64,000 nucleotides of DNA from JAOPZW01 sp963851295. GTDB taxonomy: Bacteria; Actinomycetota; Thermoleophilia; Solirubrobacterales; Solirubrobacteraceae. Numbering within the stretch: the stretch's first letter is position 1; each line of letters begins with the position of its first letter. The notes below the pieces were generated by a model. That model made no database searches, had not been told where the DNA came from, and saw only the letters and a list, made by a program, of their open reading frames with translations. Shown piece by piece: positions 33,741 through 43,261 of this stretch. The DNA is taken from positions 1-64,000 of the forward strand of contig CAWKOS010000001.1 in the NCBI GenBank assembly GCA_963851295.1. The letters run 5' to 3'. The translations under genes were made by a program, and so were the position numbers.

Positions 33741-36497
33741 ATGACGCCGGGGCGGCCCGCAGAGCCCGACGGCGTTGTCGGACGCGACGCGGCGATCGAG
33801 GTACTGCAGTCCTTCATCGAGTGCGCGGCGCTCGACGGCGAGGCACTGCTGCTGATCGGGGACGCGGGCGTCGGCAAGACGGCGCTGCTGGACGTCGCCG
33901 CGCGGCGCGCCGTCTCGCTCGGCGTCAACGTGGTCCGCGCGGCCGGCGCGGAGTTCGAGGCGGATATCGGCTTCTCGGCGCTCCACCAGGCGCTGGTGCC
34001 GTTGCTGAACGGGCTCGAGGAGCTGCGCCCGTTGCACCGCGAAGCTCTGTCGGTCGCGCTCGGACTCGGCGAGGGCCGCCCCCCGGACCGGTTGGTCGTC
34101 GGGGGCGCGGCACTCGAGCTCGTACGACGTGCAGGCCAGGAGCAGCCGCTGCTGATCGTGCTCGACGACGTGCTGTGGATGGATCGCCCGAGCGCGGACG
34201 TGCTGGGGTTCGTGGCTCGGCGGCTCGCCGGCAGCCACGTCGGCTTCCTGGCTGCGCTGCGCGTCGCGATCGAGGGCTGCGCTCTGCCTCGGTACCAGCT
34301 CGAGCCGCTGGACCACGACGCGGCGGACCGCCTGGTGCGAGCGCGGTTCCCGATCCTCGGTCCGGACATGCGCAAGCGCCTGCTTGCCGAAGCGGCCGGC
34401 AACCCGCTCGCGCTGCTCGAGCTGCCGGCCGCGCTGAGCGGGCGCCGGCCGTTCGCCTCCCAGGACTCGCTCGCGCCCCTTCCGCTCAGCTCCCGGCTGG
34501 CCGAGCTGTTCTCGTCGCGTGTCGAGGAGCTGCCGCCGACGACGCGAGGCCTGCTCCTGCTCGCCGCGCTGGACGGCACCGGTGACGTGGCGACGCTGCA
34601 GCGTGCCACCAGAGACACCGAGCTGCGGGACCTGGGGCCCGCCGAGCGAATCCGGCTGCTGCACGTCGATCCGGAGACGCGCCGGCTGGTCTTCCGCCAT
34701 CCCCTGACCCGCTCGGCGGTGGTCGAGCTCTCGACCGCACAGCAGCGTCGTGAAGCGCATCGCGCCCTGGCCGACGTGCGGGCAGACGAGCCGCAGCGAC
34801 AGGCGTGGCACCTGGCCGAGGCGAGCACCCAGCCGGACGAGCGGGTGGCGGAGAAGCTCGAGGCCACCGCGCGGCAGATGCTCAGTCGCGGCGACCCGGT
34901 GGGAGCGGCGACCGCGCTGACCCGCGCGGCGGAGCTCAGCCCGATCGACTTCGACCGCAACCGCCGCCTGACCAAGGCGGCGTTCGTCGGCGTGAACATG
35001 GCGGGCCGTCTCGGCGACAGCGAGGAGATCGTCGCCGACGCGCTGGAAGGCGAGCCCGAGTCAGGCGCCTCGCCGCAAGCGGTCACGACCGCCGCCTTCG
35101 TGTTGCTCAACGGCGACGCGGACCTGGAGACGGTCCACCGGCTGCTGGTGAGGGCGATCGAGGCTCAGGGCGACGAGCTCGATGCGACGGACGACGATGT
35201 CGCGGCTGCCGTCTACCTGCTGCTCCTCGTCTGCGGCTTCGCCGGCCGCGCCCACCTGTGGGCCCGGTACTTCGCGATCCTCGACCGGCTCCGGCCAGGC
35301 GTCCCCGAGGACCTGCTCCTGGCCAGCGCGACGATGCCCGATCCGGTCCGCGACGCGGTCCCCGTCCTCGATCGCCTCGAACAGGTCATCGCGGAGCTCG
35401 ACGACGAGTCCGACTCGTGGCACCTGCGCAAGGTCACGCTGGCCGCGGTGTTCATCGACCGCCTGGGCGGATGCCGGCAGGCCATCCGGCGGTCGGTCGA
35501 GAGCTCGCGCGAGGCGGGCGCGTGGACGCTCGTCGTCTCCGCGCTGAACTTCCTGTGCCTGGACTATTTCCTGACCGGCGAGTGGGATGAGCTCGAGCGG
35601 CAGCTGGCGGAATGCTTCGAGATCTGCGACCACGCCGGCCTGCGGCTGTACGTGCCGGTCCTGCGCTACGAGCGCGCGCTCGTCGCGGCGGCGCGCGGCG
35701 ACGATGTCCTTGCCCGCGAGCTGGCCGACGCCATCACGGGCTGGGCGGAGCCGCGCGGCGCTCACCTGATCGCCCAGTTCGCCAGCCACACCCGGGGATT
35801 GGCGGCGCTCGGGCGCGGGGACTTCGAGGCGGCGTATCGCCACGCGTCGGCGGTCTGTCCGCCGGGCGAGTTCGCCCCCTACGACCACCACGCGCTGTGG
35901 GTCTGCATGGATCTCGTCGAGGCCGCGGTCCGCACCGATCGTCATGCGGAGGCTGAGGCCCATGTCGGCGCGATGCACCGCTACGGGATCGCTCGCATCT
36001 CGCCGCGCATCGCCCTGCTCGCCCGGGGCTCGGCCGGCCTGGCGGCGCGGGAGGACGAGGTGGCGCTGGCGGCGTTCCAGCAGGCGCTGGCGATCCCGGG
36101 AGTCGATCGCTGGCCGTTCGACCTCGCTCGCGTGCGGTTGGCCTACGGCGAGCGGCTGCGCCGCGCGCGCGCGGGGCGCGCCGCCGGCGTCGAGCTCACC
36201 GCCGCCCACGATGCGTTTGAGCGTCTCGGCGCGACCCCCTGGGCCCGTCGCGCGGCCGCCGAGCTGCGGGCCACCGGCCGGGCTCCGGCTCTGGCGAGCA
36301 CGAACGGCTCCGCCGAGCCGCTCACCCCGCAGGAGCACGAGATCGCCAGCCTCGCGGCCGCCGGACTGACCAACAAGCAGATCGGCGAGCGCCTGTACCT
36401 CTCGCACCGCACGGTCAGCGGTCACCTGTATCGGATCTTCCCCAAGCTGGGGATCACGACGCGGGCCGCGCTGCGCGATGCGCTGCCGAGCGAATGA
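33741..36497 (+). CDS. Large LuxR-family regulator with AAA ATPase domain (LAL/MalT-like)
   Basis: A 918-residue LAL-type regulator. The AAA module comes first: Walker A LLIGDAGVGKTALLD at about residues 36-50 and Walker B LLIVLDDVLWMDRPS at about 135-150. A long helical TPR-like sensor region (about 330-840) follows, and the C terminus is a LuxR HTH, EHEIASLAAAGLTNKQIGER and LYLSHRTVSGHLYRIFPKLG. Such proteins use ATP and an unknown signal to activate nearby genes. The ATG at 33741 is chosen since the sequence before it shows no domain. It is divergent from TetR and convergent with the nitrilase-fold gene (10-nt gap). Confidence 0.92.
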   Translation: MTPGRPAEPDGVVGRDAAIEVLQSFIECAALDGEALLLIGDAGVGKTALLDVAARRAVSLGVNVVRAAGAEFEADIGFSALHQALVPLLNGLEELRPLHREALSVALGLGEGRPPDRLVVGGAALELVRRAGQEQPLLIVLDDVLWMDRPSADVLGFVARRLAGSHVGFLAALRVAIEGCALPRYQLEPLDHDAADRLVRARFPILGPDMRKRLLAEAAGNPLALLELPAALSGRRPFASQDSLAPLPLSSRLAELFSSRVEELPPTTRGLLLLAALDGTGDVATLQRATRDTELRDLGPAERIRLLHVDPETRRLVFRHPLTRSAVVELSTAQQRREAHRALADVRADEPQRQAWHLAEASTQPDERVAEKLEATARQMLSRGDPVGAATALTRAAELSPIDFDRNRRLTKAAFVGVNMAGRLGDSEEIVADALEGEPESGASPQAVTTAAFVLLNGDADLETVHRLLVRAIEAQGDELDATDDDVAAAVYLLLLVCGFAGRAHLWARYFAILDRLRPGVPEDLLLASATMPDPVRDAVPVLDRLEQVIAELDDESDSWHLRKVTLAAVFIDRLGGCRQAIRRSVESSREAGAWTLVVSALNFLCLDYFLTGEWDELERQLAECFEICDHAGLRLYVPVLRYERALVAAARGDDVLARELADAITGWAEPRGAHLIAQFASHTRGLAALGRGDFEAAYRHASAVCPPGEFAPYDHHALWVCMDLVEAAVRTDRHAEAEAHVGAMHRYGIARISPRIALLARGSAGLAAREDEVALAAFQQALAIPGVDRWPFDLARVRLAYGERLRRARAGRAAGVELTAAHDAFERLGATPWARRAAAELRATGRAPALASTNGSAEPLTPQEHEIASLAAAGLTNKQIGERLYLSHRTVSGHLYRIFPKLGITTRAALRDALPSE

Positions 36498-36507
36498 AGA
36501 GCGGCGG

Positions 36508-38610
36508 TCAGAGCGACGGCGCGGATCGGTGAGGCGCGGCGGCTTCCTCGGCCTGTCGGGTGCAGAGCTGTTCGAGCGTCGAGCGCAGCACGCGGCGTGC
36601 CAGTGCGTCGAGGGCGGACTCGCCGGGCTGACGGTCTCGGACCGCGAGGAGCAGGGCGTCGAGCGATGGCGCGGCCCCCGGGGGCATGGCCGCGTCGACT
36701 GCTCGCTCGATCGAGTCGATCGCGTCGCCCAGGCGCGGGGGCGGTTCCGCGATGCCGAGGTCGCGCCGCCACGGAGCACCGGGCCGGGCGTCGGCGAGCA
36801 CGGCCCGAGCCCGCGCCGGCGTGTAGGCGAGCGCCTCTGCCACTGCCTCGGCCCAGCCGCTGAGGATCGTGAGATCGTCGACGTCGATCACGCGCGCAAT
36901 CGGGCTCCCGGAGACCGTAGTCGGTGGGTCCGAGCGCGCGTCCGAGGCCCGGATCTGGTGGACGGCGACGTCGAAGTAGTTCGTCCCGGTCTCGACGGGC
37001 CAGCGGCCGTCGGCACTACGCCGGGTCGCGCGGGCTCCGCAGACGGTCAGAAGCACGCCTTGGGCGCCCGGCTCGAGCGAGATCTCGCGGGTCCCGCGCG
37101 CGGGGTCCTTCCACAGAGCAATCACCGGCGAAGCATCGAGCCCGGGCGGCCTGGAGCGCTGTGCCATGCCGAACGACGTCAGCGTCATGACGGCCGAGCC
37201 AGGGTCGTCGGCCAGCACGCTCGCGTACCGCGCCGACCAGCGCGATGCGAGCTGCGGACCATCGAGGAGCGCAGTCGAGACGATGGTCGGGCCGATGGCC
37301 CGGATGACCTCCGCCACATCGTCGTTCTGCGCGAGGTCTTCGCACACCAACGAGACGATCGTGATGCCTTCGCCGAGCTCCACGATCTGGATCGACCGGC
37401 GAGGGACGTCGATTGCCTCCCACCAGCGCACGTGAGGGTGAAGCGCGCCGCCAAGGTGGTACTGGTAGACCTGGCGTTCGTCGAGCGACCAGCGGTGATG
37501 CTTGTCCTGGCGGATGTGAAACCACGGCCCACCGGGCGAGCTCGGATACGGCCCGCCCTTTTCGAGTCTCGGGTTCACGCCGATGTGCATCTGATTGCTG
37601 CCGAGCCCGCCCGGTCGCGGTGAGGGCCTGCGGAGCCCCGCTTGAAGGTAGATCACGCCGTGGCGGTCCAGCAGCGCTTCGAGCGCTTCGAGCTCGCTCT
37701 CCTCGACGGCGCTCTCCGGCAGCAGGACGACGTCGACGCGGTCGACCTCCTCTCGGGCCGCGAGCAGCATCCGGTCGACGAAATCCAGGTCGAGCCGCTC
37801 CTCCGGTGCGAACTCGAAGAAGCCGAACGGCTCCTTTGTCAGCCTCTTGACCGAGCCCTCCACGGCCCGGAAGTCCGACTCCCGGACCCGCAGTGGCCAC
37901 GGCAGCAGCAGCAACTGGGCGTGCTCGGACTGAGGGTCGGTACCGCGATGACGAGCGGGCAGCTTGTGCCAGCGAGTCTCCAAGCCCGGACGAAGGACGC
38001 AGGCGTAGCGCGAGAACGACGCTCTTCCGTTCGGTGGCGTGCGGATCTTGGGGAGCACGCGAAGGAAATGCAGTTGCATTCGAGCAAGGGACCCCGTCCT
38101 CGCCAGGAGCTCCCGGCCCCGGGCGCGATAGAGGCACCCCTCCCCGTCGGAACGGTCAAGCGACGCGAACAAGCCCGCGCAGGCTTCGTCCGCAATCGCG
38201 TGAAGCGTCAGGAGCGCTTCGCAGACCTCCCAGGCTCGGCCATCCGCCAGCTCTTCCAGCGGGGTCCCGGCCCGCTCCCGAAAGACCCGCCACGTGTCGG
38301 CCACCAGCTGGGGAAGGGCACCGTCCCGGTCCTCGGCCCACGCACTCCACCGTCGCGCTGCCTGCCCGACCGCCTCGCTCCAGCTTGCGTCGCCACCCGG
38401 CGGCCACAGCACTCCGTCCGGCGGGGACAGGACGAACCGATACGCCTCCGCGCGCTCCAGGATCACGTCGGTGAGCGCGAACACATCGGGCGGCCACTCG
38501 AGCAGCTCATCCCCGATTGGGCTGCCCGCGACCGCCTGCCACGTGGATGCCGGCGTCGGCTCCCCCAAACGGTCATAGGCTGAGATCTCCTCAGCCGTTG
38601 CGCTGGGCAT
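36508..38610 (-). CDS. Stand-alone nitrilase-fold (C-N hydrolase-like) protein with novel N-terminal domain
   Basis: A 700-residue protein I cannot assign to a named family. The middle part (about 225-525) looks like a carbon-nitrogen hydrolase. It has Glu299 in VVLLPESA, Lys370 in FHIRQDKHHRW and Cys423 in VSLVCEDLAQ, in the right order and at plausible spacing (71 and 53) for the Glu-Lys-Cys triad, followed by a nitrilase-like SAVMTLTSFGMAQRS strand. The first 220 residues are helical and unknown; the C-terminal 150 are also helical. There is no signal peptide or membrane helix. Its ATG overlaps the TGA of the alpha/beta hydrolase gene by one base, so the two are coupled. Codon choice seems a little less GC-biased than in neighbours, which may hint at transfer. 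Nitrilase domains also occur as effector parts in some defence systems, for example type 1 DRT reverse transcriptases, but no such partner is here. Confidence 0.7.
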   Translation of the reverse strand: MPSATAEEISAYDRLGEPTPASTWQAVAGSPIGDELLEWPPDVFALTDVILERAEAYRFVLSPPDGVLWPPGGDASWSEAVGQAARRWSAWAEDRDGALPQLVADTWRVFRERAGTPLEELADGRAWEVCEALLTLHAIADEACAGLFASLDRSDGEGCLYRARGRELLARTGSLARMQLHFLRVLPKIRTPPNGRASFSRYACVLRPGLETRWHKLPARHRGTDPQSEHAQLLLLPWPLRVRESDFRAVEGSVKRLTKEPFGFFEFAPEERLDLDFVDRMLLAAREEVDRVDVVLLPESAVEESELEALEALLDRHGVIYLQAGLRRPSPRPGGLGSNQMHIGVNPRLEKGGPYPSSPGGPWFHIRQDKHHRWSLDERQVYQYHLGGALHPHVRWWEAIDVPRRSIQIVELGEGITIVSLVCEDLAQNDDVAEVIRAIGPTIVSTALLDGPQLASRWSARYASVLADDPGSAVMTLTSFGMAQRSRPPGLDASPVIALWKDPARGTREISLEPGAQGVLLTVCGARATRRSADGRWPVETGTNYFDVAVHQIRASDARSDPPTTVSGSPIARVIDVDDLTILSGWAEAVAEALAYTPARARAVLADARPGAPWRRDLGIAEPPPRLGDAIDSIERAVDAAMPPGAAPSLDALLLAVRDRQPGESALDALARRVLRSTLEQLCTRQAEEAAAPHRSAPSL

Positions 38611-39368
38611 CAGGAGACGCCGACCGTCGCGGCGCCCTGGCCGGCGACCGCATTGACGGCGTCGACTACGACGTTGGCGACCCGGGCCGACTGCGAGAGC
38701 GCGATCGAGTGCGAGCCGCCCTCGATCTCGAGCGTCGTCGCACCCATCCGCGCGGCCGCCGCGCGCTGCGAGTCCGGGTTGATCGAGTGGTCCGCGCCGG
38801 CGATCACAAACCAGCTCGGGATCGTCTTCCAGCCCGGCTGCACGGACAACGGCTCGTCGAGCGCGTTCACCGCGACCGGGCGCTGGCCGGCGCCGTACAC
38901 GGCTGCCTCCTCGGGGGGCACGTCGGCGCAGAACGCGGAGTGGAATCTGTCGCGCTGGATCAGCGCTTCGAGCGCCGGCTCGTCACCGTTGGGGAAGGTC
39001 CGCACCTCGACCGAGCTTGCGAGCTCCGGCGGCGGGTAGTCCGCCACCGACTTGTTGGCGCTGACGCCCTGGTCGAGGCCGAAGGACGCCACGTAGACGA
39101 GCGCCCTGACGTTGGGGGCCTTGGAGCTCGCGTACGTCATCACCGCCCCGCCGTAGGAGTGACCGACCAACACGATCGGGCCCTCGAGCTGACCGAGGAC
39201 GCTGGCGACGTACTCGCCGTCGAACGTCAGCCCGCGCAGCGGATTGGGGATCGCCTCGGCCTCGAGGCCGGCGTCCCGCACCCGCTCGAGCACGCGCGCC
39301 CAACTCGAGGCATCGGCGAACGCGCCGTGGACGAGGATCACGGTCGGGTTCGGGCTCTCAGGGGTCAT
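38610..39368 (-). CDS. Alpha/beta hydrolase (esterase-like)
   Basis: A 252-residue alpha/beta hydrolase. After NPTVILVHGAFADASSWARV (oxyanion-hole H-G) come the nucleophile elbow VGHSYGG with Ser94, the acid in VIAGADHSINPDS and the His in EGGSHSIALS. The order and spacing are right for a complete Ser-Asp-His triad. Relatives include EstC-type esterases and salicylate-esterase-like proteins; the substrate is unknown. The gene is coupled to the nitrilase-fold gene downstream (TGATG). The MFS stop lies 15 nt upstream, so the three may form one transcript. Confidence 0.9.
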   Translation of the reverse strand: MTPESPNPTVILVHGAFADASSWARVLERVRDAGLEAEAIPNPLRGLTFDGEYVASVLGQLEGPIVLVGHSYGGAVMTYASSKAPNVRALVYVASFGLDQGVSANKSVADYPPPELASSVEVRTFPNGDEPALEALIQRDRFHSAFCADVPPEEAAVYGAGQRPVAVNALDEPLSVQPGWKTIPSWFVIAGADHSINPDSQRAAAARMGATTLEIEGGSHSIALSQSARVANVVVDAVNAVAGQGAATVGVS

Positions 39369-39383
39369 CGAGGGTTCCTTCCA

Positions 39384-40976
39384 TCAGGGACGCTGGGCAG
39401 TGCAAGCAGTCTGCGCCGCGCCGACCGCCTCGTCTTGAGTCAAATGACCCTGCTGATGTCCCGGGGTGTCTCGATGAACGGCAGGCCCGCCTCGCCACCC
39501 CGGCCCCGCGATCGAGCATGCGTAGTCGGTCGAGACGGCGACGGGCGGCTCGCCGCGGCTCTCGGGGGGCGCCGCGAGCGCGTTGTCGCTGATGGTCAGC
39601 CAGGCCACCACGCCGCCGGTCGCGGCGAGCGCCGCGCACGCGAGCGTGGCGATGTGGAAGCCGTGCGTCATCGCCGCGGGGTCGTAGAACTTGTCGCCGG
39701 TGATCCCCGCGACGAGGGGCAGGACGGCGACGGCGAGCAGGTTGGCGACGCGCGCCACGGCGTTGTTGACCCCGGACGCAAGGCCGGCGTGGCTGGCGTC
39801 GACGGCGGCCAGGGCCGTCGCGGTGACCGGCGAGGCGACGAGCGTCAGCCCGAGGCCGAAGACGACGACGGCCGGCAGGATCGCCGCGGCGTAGCTGTCG
39901 CCCGGCTCGATGCGGGTCATGAGGAGCATGCCGCCGGCGATCGTCAGGGGACCGACGGTGAGGGGGATCCGCGGCCCGATGCGCTGGGCCAGAGCACCCG
40001 CGCGCGCGGACAGCACGAGCATCAGCAGCGTCTGGGGGATGAGGGCGGCGCCGGCGGCGATCGGCGAGTAGCCCATGGAGATCTGCAGGAAGGACACGAA
40101 CAGGAAGAACATTCCGCCCAGCGCCGCATAGACCACGAAGGTCACGCGGTTCGCAGCGCTGAACTGGCGCGAGGCGAAGATCCCGAGCGGGAGCATCGGG
40201 TTCTCGCTGCGGCGCTCGACGAGCAGGAAGCCGGCGAACGCGATCACCCCGGCGCCCGCGATCGCGACGATCGGCGCCGTGAGGCCGCGGTCGGGCCCTT
40301 CGACCAGCGCGTACGTCGTCGCCCCCAGGGCGAGCGCCCCGAGCGCCGCGCCGCGGAGGTCCAGGCGCCCGGTTGCGGTCGGGTCGAGGGTCTCGGGGAC
40401 GTGGTGGGCCGTCGCCATGACCAGGGCCCCGAGCGGAAGGTTGATCAGGAACGCGGCCCGCCACGACACCGCGTCGATGAGGTAGCCGCCGACCAGCGGC
40501 CCGATCGCGCTGGCGACGCCGGTCAGGCCCGACCACGCGCCGATGGCGCGCGGCCGGTCCTGCGGCCGGAAGCTCGACTCGATGATGGCCAGGCTGCCGG
40601 GCGTCAGGAGCGCGGCGCCAATCCCCTGGACCGCCCTCGCCGCGATGAGGAGCTCGATGCCGGAGGCGACCGCGCACAGCAGCGACGCGACCGTGAACAG
40701 CCCCGCCCCGATCACGAAGACGCGACGGCGCCCGTACCGGTCGCCGAGCGAGCCCCCGAGCAGGATCAGCGAGGCGAGCGTCAGGAGGTAGGAGTTGAGG
40801 ATCCACTGCAGCTCGCTCGTCGAGGCGTGGAGGTCGCGCCCGATGTCGGGCAGGGCGACGTTGACGATCGTGCCGTCGAGGAACGCCATCCCCGAGCCGG
40901 CGATGGCGACGGCGAGGACCCAGCGACCCGGCTTGCTGCCGTAGGCGATGGCGCTCGCCGAGTCCTCGGCGCTCAT
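39384..40976 (-). CDS. MFS transporter, DHA2 type (copy 2)
   Basis: A 530-residue major facilitator with about 14 helices. It shows the DHA2 motif MAFLDGTIVNVALPDIGRDL in helix 1, QWILNSYLLTLASLILLGGS in helix 2, motif A GDRYGRRRVFVIG, and VQGIGAALLTPGSLAIIESS. It is an EmrB/QacA-like multidrug exporter by family. The C terminus carries a hydrophilic tail of about 60 residues without domain features. The ATG at 40976 is chosen. It precedes the alpha/beta hydrolase on the same strand. No regulator is directly adjacent. Confidence 0.9.
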   Translation of the reverse strand: MSAEDSASAIAYGSKPGRWVLAVAIAGSGMAFLDGTIVNVALPDIGRDLHASTSELQWILNSYLLTLASLILLGGSLGDRYGRRRVFVIGAGLFTVASLLCAVASGIELLIAARAVQGIGAALLTPGSLAIIESSFRPQDRPRAIGAWSGLTGVASAIGPLVGGYLIDAVSWRAAFLINLPLGALVMATAHHVPETLDPTATGRLDLRGAALGALALGATTYALVEGPDRGLTAPIVAIAGAGVIAFAGFLLVERRSENPMLPLGIFASRQFSAANRVTFVVYAALGGMFFLFVSFLQISMGYSPIAAGAALIPQTLLMLVLSARAGALAQRIGPRIPLTVGPLTIAGGMLLMTRIEPGDSYAAAILPAVVVFGLGLTLVASPVTATALAAVDASHAGLASGVNNAVARVANLLAVAVLPLVAGITGDKFYDPAAMTHGFHIATLACAALAATGGVVAWLTISDNALAAPPESRGEPPVAVSTDYACSIAGPGWRGGPAVHRDTPGHQQGHLTQDEAVGAAQTACTAQRP

Positions 40977-41208
40977 GCGCTCACGAGGACTCGAGGAGCT
41001 GCCTGGCGCGGATCGATGCCGGGTCGGGCATGGCACGACCGTACGCGCGGCCTAGCGCCGACCTAGAGCGCCTGCACGACCCAGCCATCGCTCGCAGTGA
41101 TGCCCCGGGCCATACGCAAGTCCGATGGGCGGCGCGCGCGACACGTCTACGGGACGCCACCGATCGCGTGCACGCTCGGAGCACGCACATCCGATCGGAG
41201 GACACGCC

Positions 41209-41865
41209 ATGTTCGTGGCACCGGGCACCAGGCCCGCCCTTGGTTACAAGCTCACCCGCGACGCCGCCGAGCAGGTGGCCCGCAACTGGTGGATGCTCCT
41301 GCTGAACGGCGCGCTGCTCGTCGTCGCGGGCGTCCTCATCTTCAGCATCGACTGGACGGTCCGGAGCCTCGCCACCTTCATCGGCGTGCTCTTCATCGTG
41401 CAGGGCGTCTCCTACGCGCTGACCACCGGCATCGACGCGCGGGTGCGACGCGCCAATGTGCTCACCGGGCTGCTGTCGATCGCGACCGGCATCCTGATCA
41501 TCGTCTGGCCGGAGCCCGGCCTCGTGGCGGTCGCCGTCGTGCTCGGCGCGTGGCTGATCGTCTCGGGCACCATCGTCATCGCGGGTGCCTTCGCGGCCCG
41601 CCGGATCCTCCCGGACTGGTGGCTCCTGCTCATCCTGGGGCTGCTCGAGATCCCGCTCGGGGTGCTCGCGCTCGCCAACCCCGGCGCCACGCTCGCGGCG
41701 CTCGTCACGGTGGCGGGCATCTGGGCCGTCGCCATCGGCGTCATGCGCATCGTCCTCGCCTTCGAGGTCAAGCGCCTGCCCGATGACGTGGACGAGGCGT
41801 GGAACGTGTCGACCAACAACGGGACGACGAAGGAGGACGCGCCGTTGGCGGCGGCGCGCTCGTGA
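41209..41865 (+). CDS. HdeD-family (DUF308) membrane protein
   Basis: A 218-residue HdeD-like protein with six hydrophobic helices in three repeats, each with the pattern G-L-L-x-I-x-x-G-I/L-L. Segments such as WWMLLLNGALLVVAGVLIFS, GLLSIATGILIIVWPEPGL and WWLLLILGLLEIPLGVLALA are diagnostic. HdeD supports acid resistance in enterobacteria; in actinobacteria its role is unproven. A ribosome site GGAGGA (41197-41202) lies 7 nt before ATG 41209. Convergent with the single-domain Usp at 41876. Confidence 0.9.
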   Translation: MFVAPGTRPALGYKLTRDAAEQVARNWWMLLLNGALLVVAGVLIFSIDWTVRSLATFIGVLFIVQGVSYALTTGIDARVRRANVLTGLLSIATGILIIVWPEPGLVAVAVVLGAWLIVSGTIVIAGAFAARRILPDWWLLLILGLLEIPLGVLALANPGATLAALVTVAGIWAVAIGVMRIVLAFEVKRLPDDVDEAWNVSTNNGTTKEDAPLAAARS

Positions 41866-41875
41866 CGCGGGTGCG

Positions 41876-42367
41876 CTAGCCGCCCCCGGCCTCGTGCGTC
41901 GGCGGGCGTGGCTCGGGTGCGACCAGCACCGGGCGCCCAGCGTGGTGGAGCACGGCACTCGACACACTGCCGAGCACGAGGCCACGGACGCCGCTCAGGC
42001 CGCGCGTCCCGCAGACGACGAGGCTGGCGTCGAGCTCGTCGGCGACCTCCACGATCGCCGCCCAGGTCGTCCGCCCGGCCATGACCAGGCGCGGCTGCGC
42101 GTCCCATCCGTGTTCGCGCGCCAGGCGCGCGCCCTCCTCGGCGGCGGCCCGGGCGGCCGCCTGCTCCTGATCGTCGAGCTCGACCTCGTTGTCGATCGGC
42201 GCGCTGACCGCGAAGGCCTGGCTCGCCATGCGCAGCGCCACCGTCTCCCACACCGTCAGCACGACGGCGGGGCCGGGCCGCAGCCGGCGCGCGGCCGCCT
42301 CCAGGGCCGCTCGCGAGCCCTCGGAGCCGTCGAAGCAGAAGAGCGTCGGCCCACCCCATTCGGTCAT
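41876..42367 (-). CDS. Universal stress protein, single UspA domain
   Basis: A 163-residue single-domain UspA. The start is PTLFCFDGSEGSRAALEAAA; the ATP loop reads LVVCGTRGLSGVRGLVLGSV, matching G-x-x-x-G-(9-10)-G-S, and it ends VLHHAGRPVLVAP. ATP binding is therefore likely. It differs from the two tandem Usp proteins at 10333 and 12784 in having only one domain. It is in a minus-strand group with the sigma factor and LysR genes but 97 nt from the former's stop, so co-transcription is uncertain. Confidence 0.92.
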   Translation of the reverse strand: MTEWGGPTLFCFDGSEGSRAALEAAARRLRPGPAVVLTVWETVALRMASQAFAVSAPIDNEVELDDQEQAAARAAAEEGARLAREHGWDAQPRLVMAGRTTWAAIVEVADELDASLVVCGTRGLSGVRGLVLGSVSSAVLHHAGRPVLVAPEPRPPTHEAGGG

Positions 42368-42464
42368 GGCGAGATCGTAGCCTCAGCGGGGCGTGGCGCC
42401 ATGAGCGGGGCTGGGACGGCGCGGGCGGGATCGTGCTCGTGCGACATCTCCGCCGCGTCTCGGG

Positions 42465-43250
42465 CTAGGCCGCCCGGGGGGCGGGGACGGCCATCTCTCG
42501 CAGCCAGTGCAGCGCCTGGCGCTCGATCTGGCGACTTCGCTCCTCCCCCACGCCCAGCCACGCTCCAATCTCCTCGTGGCTCTGCGCGACGTCGCCGCGC
42601 AGGCCGTACCGGCGCACCAGAACCTCGCGCTGGCGCTCGGGCAGCAGTCGCAGCATCGACCACAGCTGTCGCGAGGCCTCCCGCTCCTCGACGGTGTGGG
42701 AGGCGTCCGGCGCGGAGGGGTCGGAGATGAGCTCGCTCAGCGGAGTCGAACCGTCCCCGAGCGGCGCATCGAGCGAGGCGCCCACGTGCGGCGCGACCTG
42801 GAGCGCGCGCACGGTGCGGGCGTTGAGCTGCACCCGCCGGGCGACGTCGTCGGCGGTCGGCGCCCTCGAGCGCAGCCGTCGCAGCTCGCTCTGGGCCTGG
42901 TGGATCGCCGCCATCTGCCGGCGGGCAGCCGGCGGGATGCGGATCGGGCGCGCGTCGGCGAGCGCATCCACCAGCGAGCGACGGATCCACCAGACGGCGT
43001 ACGTGGAGAGCCTGACGCCGCGACGATGGTCGAAGCGCTCGACGGCCCGAACGAGCCCGACGGCCCCTTCCTGCAGCAGATCCTCGAAGGGCAGCCCGCG
43101 GCCGCGGTAGCGCTCGGCGATCGTCCAGACGAGACCGAGGTTGCGTTCGATCAGCTCCTCCTTGGCCGCCGCGTCGCCGCGCTCGATGCGCCTGGCGAGC
43201 TCCACCTCCTCTGCGTTGGTGAGGACCCGCCGACGCTGTTGCGGTGTCAT
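42465..43250 (-). CDS. Small sigma-70-family RNA polymerase sigma factor
   Basis: A 261-residue sigma factor with regions 1.2, 2, 3 and 4. Region 1.2 is LTNAEEVELARRIERGDAAA, region 2 ELIERNLGLVWTIAERYRGR with EDLLQEGAVGLVRAVERFDH and RLSTYAVWWIRRSLVDALAD, and region 4 LPERQREVLVRRYGLRGD ending in an HTH at WLGVGEERSRQIERQAL. It lacks region 1.1, so it is an alternative group 2/3 factor, distinct from that at 5752. The ATG at 43250 fits the conserved start. The LysR gene lies 11 nt upstream on the same strand, suggesting an operon. Confidence 0.92.
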   Translation of the reverse strand: MTPQQRRRVLTNAEEVELARRIERGDAAAKEELIERNLGLVWTIAERYRGRGLPFEDLLQEGAVGLVRAVERFDHRRGVRLSTYAVWWIRRSLVDALADARPIRIPPAARRQMAAIHQAQSELRRLRSRAPTADDVARRVQLNARTVRALQVAPHVGASLDAPLGDGSTPLSELISDPSAPDASHTVEEREASRQLWSMLRLLPERQREVLVRRYGLRGDVAQSHEEIGAWLGVGEERSRQIERQALHWLREMAVPAPRAA

Positions 43251-43261
43251 GTGGCGCCTCC

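Noticed and set aside
36508..39368. The nitrilase-fold/hydrolase pair as a known defence system.
   Set aside because: No reverse transcriptase, nuclease, cyclase or other defence gene lies nearby, so naming it a defence system would be unsupported.
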